From: Hemicentrotus pulcherrimus
Lineage: Eukaryota; Echinodermata; Echinoidea; Camarodonta; Strongylocentrotidae
DNA: 34,372 nucleotides
Assembly (NCBI GenBank): GCA_003118195.1
Contig: BEXV01000133.1
Location: 365,954 to 400,325, forward strand
Direction of reading: 5' to 3'
Part shown: in pieces, positions 21,401 to 29,600 of the stretch
How positions within the stretch are numbered: position 1 is the first letter of the stretch
Layout: each line of letters begins with the position of its first letter
Notes under the pieces: generated by a model
Databases searched by the model: none
The model's input: the letters and a program-made list of their open reading frames with translations, nothing else
What the model was told of the DNA's origin: nothing
Program-made: the position numbers and the translations under genes

Positions 21401-21992
21401 AATGGGTAGGGTCACTATAAGGCTAAACTGATATTTAAAATGTTAAACATGAATTTAATACAAGATGTATTGCTTTAAAACAAAAAAAAATGCATCTTTT
21501 TACAACATTTAGGCAATGTTGATTTCTGAACATGATCGAAAATTATTTATCAAATCAACGATAGGGCCTACACACACCGACTGTTACAAAATACAAATGT
21601 GCTTCTGCCAAACTGTTTTCAGTAGGGAATAGCTAAAAAGTAGAGCCTTGAGCAAAGTAAGATTAGGAAACCAAGAAAGTAGACCACAGTTTTAAAGATG
21701 TTGTTATTTTCAGTGAATGTAATTTACAGCTAAATACAATTAAATCTGAAACACCAAAAAATGGTTGTTATTCCGCTGGTGCAAATAACCAGTATTGATA
21801 ACCAATATCATAATTAAATTTAAGTCAGTTTCCCAATATTCCATTAACAGCAGTCCTGATTAGTTATCAACTTACCTGAAATAAACATGAAGACACAGGG
21901 GACAGAACACCGCTTTGGTTGATTAGTTTCACTCTGCGTATATGAGTTCCAAGAGCTGAGGCCAGCTTCATGTTCAGCTGCCGAACAGCCAT
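18039..21992 (-). CDS. COX10: COX10, protoheme IX farnesyltransferase, mitochondrial (six coding exons)
   Basis: COX10 adds a farnesyl group to heme b to make heme O, the first step of heme A synthesis for cytochrome c oxidase, in the inner mitochondrial membrane. Six exons join in phase to 448 codons plus TGA (human COX10 has 443 residues). The N-terminus ([20 protein letters not shown]) is basic and amphipathic like a mitochondrial presequence, followed by a Ser/Thr/Ala-rich linker. The UbiA-type core has N205-x3-E209-x3-D213 with [11 protein letters not shown], then [45 protein letters not shown] and several hydrophobic helices. The chosen ATG has an in-frame TAG two codons upstream in genomic DNA, though an acceptor (CTTTAG) may lie there. 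It is convergent with the dynein gene and divergent from CPSF4. Confidence 0.95.
18917..19149 (-). CDS. COX10: COX10 coding exon 5 (middle helices)
   Basis: 233 nt between TTTGCAG and GTAAGC. It encodes [40 protein letters not shown] and [17 protein letters not shown], the second conserved loop of heme O synthases. Confidence 0.93.
19546..19716. repeat. Dispersed repeat family C, copy 2
   Basis: In the COX10 intron between coding exons 4 and 5. Begins TTTAAAGCCTATCTGCACTAG and contains GTTTGGCCAGGGGG and CAGCTTTCAATTAACATAAG, matching copies at 9690 and 32398. The right end is more diverged. Confidence 0.7.
19748..19818 (-). CDS. COX10: COX10 coding exon 4 (active-site motif)
   Basis: 71 nt between TTTCAG and GTAAGT. 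It encodes [23 protein letters not shown], the Asp-rich catalytic loop with key residues E209, D213, R218 and R220 (numbering of the joined protein). Too short to be noticed as a free-standing ORF. Confidence 0.92.
19925..20155 (-). repeat. Possible tRNA-type SINE on the minus strand
   Basis: Read on the minus strand, a degenerate A box (TATTGGTGAAAGCC) is followed by CTTTGACTTTGATACAAGAG and a B-box-like GGGGTCGGTCC (20087-20077). The layout fits a decayed tRNA-like head with a ~130-bp body, in the COX10 intron between coding exons 3 and 4. No second copy in the window. Confidence 0.4.
20272..20396 (-). CDS. COX10: COX10 coding exon 3 (helices 1-2)
   Basis: 125 nt between TTTATTAG and GTAAAA. 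It encodes [18 protein letters not shown] and [20 protein letters not shown], ending at N-Q, the first residues of the prenyl-diphosphate/Mg-binding motif. Confidence 0.92.
20932..21307 (-). CDS. COX10: COX10 coding exon 2 (linker to first membrane helix)
   Basis: 376 nt between GATGCAG and GTAAGT. The first half is low complexity (Ser, Thr, Ala, Gln); the second half is charged and ends [20 protein letters not shown] then SRLT, matching the conserved LSK-x-(K/R)-LT before helix 1. The acceptor is the least certain boundary, chosen because it keeps phase with exon 1. Confidence 0.8.
21876..21992 (-). CDS. COX10: COX10 exon 1 of the coding region (start codon, presequence)
   Basis: 39 codons from ATG at 21992-21990 to a GTAAG donor. 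Arg/Lys at positions 4, 9, 19, 20 and 22 and no acidic residue fit a mitochondrial targeting peptide. A 5' UTR exon further upstream is likely because CTTTAG, a good acceptor, ends three bases before the ATG. Confidence 0.8.
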
Positions 21993-22415
21993 AACCTAAA
22001 GAGGATGATCAAGATTTAAAAATTGGCTTTTAAATTTAGGAGCTAGATGACAGATCTACAGTAAAATCAATCCAACATGCTAATTTAGGGTACCTATTAT
22101 CTTAAGGTGGTGCACCATTTACACTACACCAATCGCTACTGCTGTTAAGTCTGCGTCAAATTGGCAATGTGACATCAGCTATTTTTTAATCGGTCGTTAC
22201 TTTTGTTTCCGGCCATGTACAACATCTCTACACAATGAACATTATTTTCATAAATCATTTTAAATTGTCTTAATAATCACAGTAAAATAGATATAATATC
22301 TAATAACATATTTTCATAAACCCTTTTAAGGTATTTAAATAATCGAAATATACCAAAAGAACAGAATTACAAAGCAGGACACGAAGGACAGGAAACTGAC
22401 ATAATAAGATAACAA
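21993..22415. promoter_or_regulatory. COX10 5' flank or 5' UTR intron, possible promoter
   Basis: No coding exon. On the minus strand CATGGCCGGAAAC (22217-22205 region) combines a YY1-like ATGGC with an ETS-like CCGGAA, a pairing common in promoters of nuclear genes for mitochondrial proteins. No TATA box placed. The motif is short, so this is only suggestive. Confidence 0.25.
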
Positions 22416-23197
22416 GCTTGTTCAGACACCTATCCAAAATTTGACCCGTAACTCCAGCGCGGCGTGGAGATACCCTACTAAAACATACCCAAAATGAAGT
22501 AAATATTCATTAAATTATTTGTGCACATAAAGATCATGAATTAAAAGTAGATTTAGTTATGTTTATTTAGGCCTAGACTCTACCTGTTTCGTGTCAATTT
22601 TCTTGTTATTTTTGGAGTATTTTTTTGATAAATGTTGTAATTAATATACACTTTTTCACAGGTTTCACGGTAAACCGCTGCACAATACAACTTACAAGTG
22701 CATACCGATGGTTTGTTGCGGGCGGGTGTGCGCCTGTGTGAAGTTATCTAGACTATCATAATGTCTCAGATTCTCATTACGGTAGATAACTTCACACAGG
22801 TGCACGCTTGCCAGCAATTAACAATAACAACCCACCATCGCACTCGAGTTGTACAGTGCAGCGGTTTGCCGTGAAACCTGTGTAAAAGGTGTATACTAAT
22901 ATCAACGTTTATCCGAAAAATACTCCAAAAATAACAAGAAAATTGACACGAAACCAGTAATAAACATAACGACTTAGGTCTTAGTTTTAACTCATTAGAT
23001 CTAGATCTAGACATAGATCTAGATCTAGACATAGATCTAGATCTAGACATAGATCTAGATCTAGATGATAGGGTAGACCTCTCAATGATCTTTATTTATT
23101 TGGACACTTAGTCTAGATCTAGATCTAGTTTAGTGAATATTTACTTCATTATGGGTACCGTAGATCTATGTTTTAGTGGATAGGTTTCTGAACAAGC
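22416..23197. repeat. Large near-palindrome (foldback element) upstream of COX10
   Basis: The left arm (22416-22751) and right arm (about 22782-23197) are reverse complements: GCTTGTTCAG/CTGAACAAGC at the outside, AATGAAGTAAATATTCA further in, TTCGTGTCAATTTTCTTGTT and CACAGGTTTCACGGTAAACC, then GTGTGAAGTTATCTA at the centre around a ~30-bp loop. Differences are scattered substitutions, an insertion in the left arm and a satellite expansion in the right arm. No ORF. It resembles foldback elements known in sea urchins, but family membership is inferred. Confidence 0.85.
22997..23065. repeat. GATCTA-rich tandem satellite (about 18-bp unit)
   Basis: Repeats of AGATCTAGATCTAGACAT inside the right arm of the palindrome. 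The left arm has no equivalent block. Short TCTAGATCTAGATC stretches recur at 23111-23130 and 23247-23262. The Ser-Arg open frame read from it is an artefact. Confidence 0.9.
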
Positions 23198-24079
23198 GCC
23201 GAAAGTTCTACGTGCGTGTACGTTGGCCTACAAATACCGGGTATAAAGTTATAAGTAGATCTAGATCTACGCTATGCCATGTCGGAACTCTACGGAGCTG
23301 AGCTCGGCCGAAATAATGGCCGAAAGCTCTGGGAGAGGCCGACAGCTCCGCTGTGCTTAGTCTTCGCGGTCCTTATGAAAAGAGAGAAAAAAGGCAAAAG
23401 CAAAGGCAAAGTTTTCCTGTTTTGGCTTTCGCTTGAACTTGAACTGTCAATACACACTGTAGACCACACCACAATAAACTAATTCTATATTTTCATAAAT
23501 ATTTATAAGAAATATAATGATGGCAAACGTACGAATTGTGTAGATTTCCAAGAATTAGGTTGAAGGATCCATCCTCGTTAGGAGTTACGTGCGACACAAT
23601 TTCCACATTGGATCAATTATGCGAATAATCCCGTAAGACTCGAGATTTACAGCAAAAATCTCGTGTCTTCAGATCTTACACAACTTGTAAAGATAAAGCT
23701 CGGAAGCGACTACTCGGTCCGGTATTTCTAGTAACTCGATCCCCCCTTTTTTTTTGTAAAGCAGTTTAGAAAAAAGAAGAAGAGAAGAAGAGGGGAAGAC
23801 CTCGTAAAGGCTTTCTAGACGATGTAATCACACAATGTCGAGCAACAGGGCATGAAACGATGAAACGGTTGGCTCAAGACTGAGAAACTTGGAGAGACAA
23901 GTTTAGAATTTTGAGTCACTGAACGTTGTCATAAACTGCATGACGGATCACTATTGATGATGAGTGATCGAAGAGGAAAGAAATATCATGAAGGGTTTTT
24001 GAGTACGATTTAATCATTGAAAAGAAAAAAGGCACAGTGTCAAAATATAAGGGACATGAAAAGAGCCAATAAGAGATGG
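23198..24079. other. Unassigned intergenic sequence
   Basis: Between the palindrome and the minisatellite. A GC-richer patch at 23280-23360 has a 67-codon open frame (23279-23482) without recognisable domains or neighbours. Nothing else supported. Confidence 0.4.
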
Positions 24080-24545
24080 AGGGGCACTAAATTTCATGTA
24101 CCTGAAGGGGCACTCACCTGAGATGAATAGGGGCACTTGTGAGAATGAAAAGAAGCACTTATTACAAATAAAAATGGGCACTTGTCAAAGGGAAAGGGGC
24201 TCGCCTATAAAATGTTAATTAGAAGGGGCATTTTTGACTAGGGGAAGTGGCTCTTATTAAAAAAGAAAAGGGGCATCTATCAGAAAAAAGGGCAGTTATT
24301 AGAAAGAAAAGTGGCCCAAAGCAAAATAAAAGGGGTCACTTATCAGAGGTGAGGATTGTCACTCATCAAAGATGAAAAGGGGCACTTATCAAAAGGGGAT
24401 GGAGTACAACAGAAGGGCATTTGTCAAAAAAAAAACTGGGCGCATGTTCGATTTGAATAGAGCAATTGTCATAGGTAAGGTAGGTACTCATCAGGGGTGC
24501 CTACTTATAGGAATGTGCAACGGGCTCCAGTGATTAGAAATAAAA
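24080..24545. repeat. Degenerate minisatellite, GGGGCACTTATC-type units
   Basis: About 16-18 irregular units of 20-30 bp, each with a GGGGCACT core followed by TATCA or TGTCA and an A/G-rich spacer (for example at 24081, 24107, 24130, 24176, 24270, 24332, 24380). Spacing and sequence are too irregular for a CRISPR array. Confidence 0.75.
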
Positions 24546-25560
24546 ATGGCACCTATTCTATGCATATGTGGGGGCATGGTGCACACTTTTTTGTTGTTGT
24601 GCTCAACGAGGAGGATAAGGGAAAGTTCCCACTTTTTTTTTTACTCAATACACACACATACACGCAAACAAAACAAAAATTGCCAGGGGAGGGAGCCCGT
24701 CTTCTGTTTTTTTTTTTTTTTTAAGGTAAAATTAACGTGTTTTTACTGACCATTTTTTTTTTTGCTAGGGGAGGGGGCCGGGCCCCCTGGATCCGCCATG
24801 GGGAGGGGGTGTAAAAAACCCCTTGAACACCAAAAGTGCTCGTAAAGCTATAGCTCAGATGCCCAAAATATACTCGCGATGTACATGGAAAAGCAATTGT
24901 GCATTCCAGCCTTGATAACTCAAAAGTGGTTTACTATTAGATTTAGTTTAAAATTTACATAGCCATGATAATGCAATTTTATGTAAAATTGTGCTTTTCT
25001 TGAAGTACACATATTTTAAGGATAGTCATCAGTTCACTAAGAAGTTAAATTAATAAGTCAACGACATCGATCTAACGTGTCTATACTGAACAAAGTATAA
25101 CACAAAGTTGAACTCTTAATTTCAATATAAAGACATATTCAGGATTGTGTAAGCCCAGTGTACTGAAGTCCACCATTGACTAAACTCAGGTATGGCAATA
25201 TCTCTCCTTTTTAGTTAGATGAAAGTGATTTTATGCTAAATAATGAAATACATGCTTTATTGACAACATACCATGTTCATGAGCTAAGCATTATTTATTA
25301 AACTAATTAAACTTCTTGAATCTAAAAATCAAGTTTGAAGCTAGATTGAGATAGGCGAAATTAAGGGCAGCTTGTCAGTCGTGAACTTGTTGTAGGCTTA
25401 CCGGATACCAACTTGGCAACCCGTGATCATCTTCTGACTATCTAATTATCTTCTTTTTTAAAAAGAAATATTACATTTCTACCAAACTTTCTGATGTTAT
25501 TATAACGGCCTAAAGATTCGTTCCCATCAAAATATAAAGGAATATAATTCGTATTCAAAG
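24546..25560. other. Low-complexity and AT-rich intergenic sequence
   Basis: Two poly-T tracts (24702-24722 and 24752-24763) each sit beside an AGGGGAGGG-rich segment, one with GGGCCGGGCCCCC. This looks like remnants of a repeat. No coding exon recognised on either strand. Confidence 0.4.
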
Positions 25561-25561
25561 A

Positions 25562-25704
25562 TTGCCTGCCCTAGCAACAAGCAGAATTGACAACTTAACT
25601 CCGTTTAATTGGCAATCAGCCATGCATGACTGAGTCTGATCGTATCGTCAATGCGAAACGGAGTTAAGTCTTTTGTCAATTCCGTTTGTAGCTACGGCAG
25701 GCAG
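25562..25704. mobile_element. Short foldback (MITE-like) element
   Basis: TTGCCTGCC...GCAGAATTGACAA.CTTAACTCCGTTT on the left (25562-25605) pairs with AAACGGAGTTAAG...TTGTCAATTCCG...GGCAGGC on the right (25656-25703), about 44 bp per arm with a ~50-bp centre. It lies 0.8 kb upstream of the CPSF4 start. Confidence 0.65.
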
Positions 25705-26538
25705 CCAGTGAAAACGAATTCGTTTGATCAAACAAACAGAACTTTGTCATATGAAAGAGCAGAAAATAAACTTTCTAGAAATATAAATTTTTCTTCGAAA
25801 TTCAAATACCACCCGCCAAATGACTTTTTGGTTTCCTTCCTTAAAATTGCTTTTAATCGAAATATGCATCATATGAGATGCATCAAATGAAAGAGGAAGA
25901 TCTAAGCTTTACAAATAGTCTATGTCATTTAATAATTATAATTGTGATTAAGTTATGAAAACATCGATAATTCTCGGTTTTGTTTTTTTCTGGGTCACAC
26001 TTATAGGGCTAAATAAATCAAAATCAATGAGTAAATCAATTACAATTTCAATAATGTAAACTTTACATAAAAAATTTAAATGACCAAATTTTAAGAAAAT
26101 CATGAAGAGTGAGAGTTGCAAGCCAGTCTGCGAAAGAACAATAGGCCCTATACAACGGTACCAGACAAAAAAAATTATAGACCCTATAGGTACATATTTT
26201 GAACCTTTAATGAAAATGAAAAAGCCTGCTGAGTGGGCACGCACAAACATCTGAATTAATTGATTCAAGTACAATCATAGTGAATGCCCATTTGATCTTA
26301 AATTATTTTGAATTAATTGGGATCACACAATATTCCAACGACAGTTTGTTATTTTCAGTGCAGTACTTGCTATACGCTAGTATAGGGCCTGTAAGGCTAG
26401 CTAAGGGTCGAAATTGCGCTGGTCTTTTGAATTTGACAGCGCGGACGACATGCTTTGTTTTTCTTCGATCTAAATCTGTTTGCTCGGGAAAAGAAAATTG
26501 GATCAGAACTTCAGAAGTTGTTGATTTCATCCATAATC

Positions 26539-26641
26539 ATGCAGGATATTGTGGCTAACGTTGAAAATGTACATTTTGAGGTGGAAATGCAGATTAACAT
26601 GCAGCTTGGGACCTTACCGCTTCCCTTTTCTGGCATGGACA
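26539..26641 (+). CDS. CPSF4: CPSF4 coding exon 1
   Basis: Starts ATG CAG GAT ATT and encodes [18 protein letters not shown], then LPLPFSGMD, closely matching the family N-terminus that contacts other CPSF subunits. Ends before GTAAGT with one base of the Lys codon. Confidence 0.9.
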
Positions 26642-29600
26642 GTAAGTAGGGCTCCCAGGCCCAGAATGTTTACTTCGGTCCCATTCGTGTATAATGATAT
26701 CGGTTGTACGGCCCCTAGCTAGGCCCTATGCAATTCAAATGAAATGAATTAGTCAAGACCGTATGTCAGTAATTCCCCCATTATTTTGCCTTTTCAATGA
26801 ATATATAAACATATAATGTTCATCCCACTTATGTTTAAGATATTAAAATGTGGAGATACGGAGAGAAAAATGTGTGTGCTTGTTTAAAAATAACATTTTA
26901 ATGTTGTAATTTTTGTGTTTTACAGAGTCCAACTCTGCAGTATGCCAGTACTATAAGAACCATTCTTGTATAAAAGCAGCTCTATGTCCGTTCAGACATG
27001 TCAAGGGAGACAAGGCCGTTGTGTGCAAGCATTGGCTAAGAGGCCTGTGCAAGAAGGGCGACGAGTGTGAATTTCTCCACCAGTTTGACATGACAAAGAT
27101 GCCTGAGTGTTTCTTCTTTGCCAAATTCGGTAAGTTGGGTGTACATTGCAACATGTATTAGACTTTAGAGCATGATTTCTATTTAAAGATACATTTAATT
27201 TGCAGTCTAACATCATGTAGGTGGTCTCTCAAGGGAAAATTATTGTATTTATGGATAGACAATCTCCACACTCACTTAAATGGAAGTTTTAGTGAGAAGC
27301 GTGTTAAAATCCAGAAAGATTTATCCAACAATTTTTTTAGGACAGACATTAATGTCGAAGTGTAACATATCATTAGGTAAAAGTACTCGCTCATGCCCAT
27401 CAGTTATAAGACATCAATTGAAACTTGAAAGTGAATTAATTGATACTGAAACTGGTTATCTTTCTTATTTTCTTTGTATTCAGGTATGTGCAGCAACAAA
27501 GATTGTCCATTTCTTCACATTGATCCTGATACAAAGAGGAAGGATTGCCCCTGGTATGACAGGGGCTTCTGTAAACATGGTAAGTTTATCTACACATCCT
27601 AGACCTTGTCCTACTTACAAACTCCAGCGCGCGCCAGATCACGCTATCTCTGAGATGAGAACTCAGCGATGTGGTTTCAATCCAGCCATCAGTGTGCGAA
27701 AGCAGTCCAGAATGGTATACCTGTGGAGCTCTTCCTGAGGGTGCTCCATCGATCAAATTCCTATAATGGGACATTTGGTAAACTGTGTGGATCCTGCTAG
27801 CATCCTGGAAGAGGTTTACCCCTAATCACCTTTTATGTGTGAAATCTGTACTATGTGTACTATGGTATGTAACGTTACTGTGGAGGTGTGACAGCTCAGT
27901 GGGTAGAGCAGTGGTCTTGAATCTGGTGACCCGGGGTTTGAAACCAAGTCGATGCACTAGTGCCCTTTAATAAGGCATCAATCCTCATTACCAGGTCCCT
28001 TGGAGAGGACCTAAAGCCGTCAGCCGTCTGGCTGCTTACTAGCAAGCATTTATACTTTCTTAGCAGTCGGGTAAAATAACCACCACCACAATATGGTGCC
28101 ATGTCATCTGGTCCTCTATAAAAAAAAAGGGAAGTCCTCCAATAGATCACCCCAACTGACTGCAGATGTCGATGCAATAAGTGCCAGTGGACCTCCCACC
28201 AAGGATAATAACATATCCGATAATAGTACTTCAGAAATCATTCCAATGTACTTATTGTTATCAATCTATTTTCCAGGTCCTCACTGTAAGAATCGCCATG
28301 TGAGAAGAGTTTACTGTCCTAACTACCTCCTTGGTTTCTGTCCTGATGGTTCAAACTGCAAATATGTACAGTGAGTATTAGATAAAAGGGACTTTAATAG
28401 CACCTTGATTATTTTTTGATGAATTTAAAGGAATTATATTTTTGTTACACTTTTAAAGGCTGCCTTGTGATTCTTACTTTGAATCAATTTAAAGGTAAAG
28501 ACCAGTATTGGAAACGCCCCAATTTCAAAAAATAAAAAGGAAGCTCTTATCAATCATGTGAAAGAATATGTTTTGACTAATTCATGATGATAAAAAATAT
28601 GCCTACTGATTGATATATTTGGTAAATTAGTTTATCCATGGTCTGTGAGAGATAAACCCATGTCTTTCTGTGTACAGTGCTTGTAACTTTACGAAGACTG
28701 GGCCAAATTTCTTATCATTTTGATGATTCCAGAACCACTTATATGCTAGATGATCAACCTTTTCTGATCGATTCCACAACGTTTCTTTCACAATGCAATC
28801 GCATGACCATAACTGGTCTTTACCTTTAACGTGTAACATAATACTTCACTCAAAATGAATGAAAAGATATACCTAGTATAATGCAGGAATTCTTTTCAAA
28901 TTAGGCAATATTCCTTCTATTGGATTTTAATGAATGGAACCTTCATTTGATATGTTATACCATAGCATAAAATTAATAAGTAACATTTTGCCCAAATTTT
29001 TACTGGAGGTGAGAGACTACCAGTACGTGTTCTGGCTAAGCTTTCATAGAAGAATATATAGACCTATAGACCATATGTAGAGTCAATTATATTTGCTTAT
29101 TTGTCAGGGCATGATTTTCTGAATTTTTTCTTGTGTTCACAAAGATCAGAGTTTGACAATTGTGTTGTATTCCAAACTTCTCTCCTAGTCCGACCTTTGA
29201 CCTACCGATGCCCGGTGATATGAAGGATGTAGGTCAGAAGAAGGTATGGAATTGTCACAGTTGCGGTGAGCCAGGTCATAAAGCTATTAATTGTCCTAAG
29301 AAGAACCCTGTCCAGCCCTATAATACCGCTGCACCACCGATGTCCTTCAGCCAGAAACAAGCTGCAGAAAGGGTGAGTGGAGTCAAGGGTTCGCTGTATC
29401 CCTCATACATGTATATTCTATTGTCGGACAAAGTATTGACATTCCTCTTGGCTCTCAGTACCTGTACATGTATTTGGTTTCCTCTATTTTTTAAATTCTT
29501 TTTTTCCTTTATCTTCATTCTCTTTAATATTCTCTTCCTTTTTATTCTTTTTTCTGTATTCTTTCTTGTTCTTTGTGCTCCACGAGCTTCCTTTTTTGTA

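Noticed and set aside
22766..23050. Minus-strand frame rich in Met-Ser-Arg repeats
   Set aside because: It is a translation of the GATCTA satellite inside the palindrome, with no start context, domain or conservation.
23279..23482. 67-codon frame near a GC-richer patch
   Set aside because: Lys-rich low-complexity sequence with no domain and no flanking exons; could be a chance frame.
24080..24545. Regular-looking G-rich repeats as a CRISPR-like array
   Set aside because: Units are degenerate, spacing varies from about 20 to 34 bp, and the context is a metazoan genome.
26455..26538. N-terminal extension of CPSF4 upstream of the chosen ATG
   Set aside because: The frame is open but has no ATG in good position, and the family N-terminus starts MQ(D/E)I at 26539.
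27660..27690. B-box-like GGTTTCAATCC as another tRNA or SINE
   Set aside because: No A box at a suitable distance and no second copy in the window.
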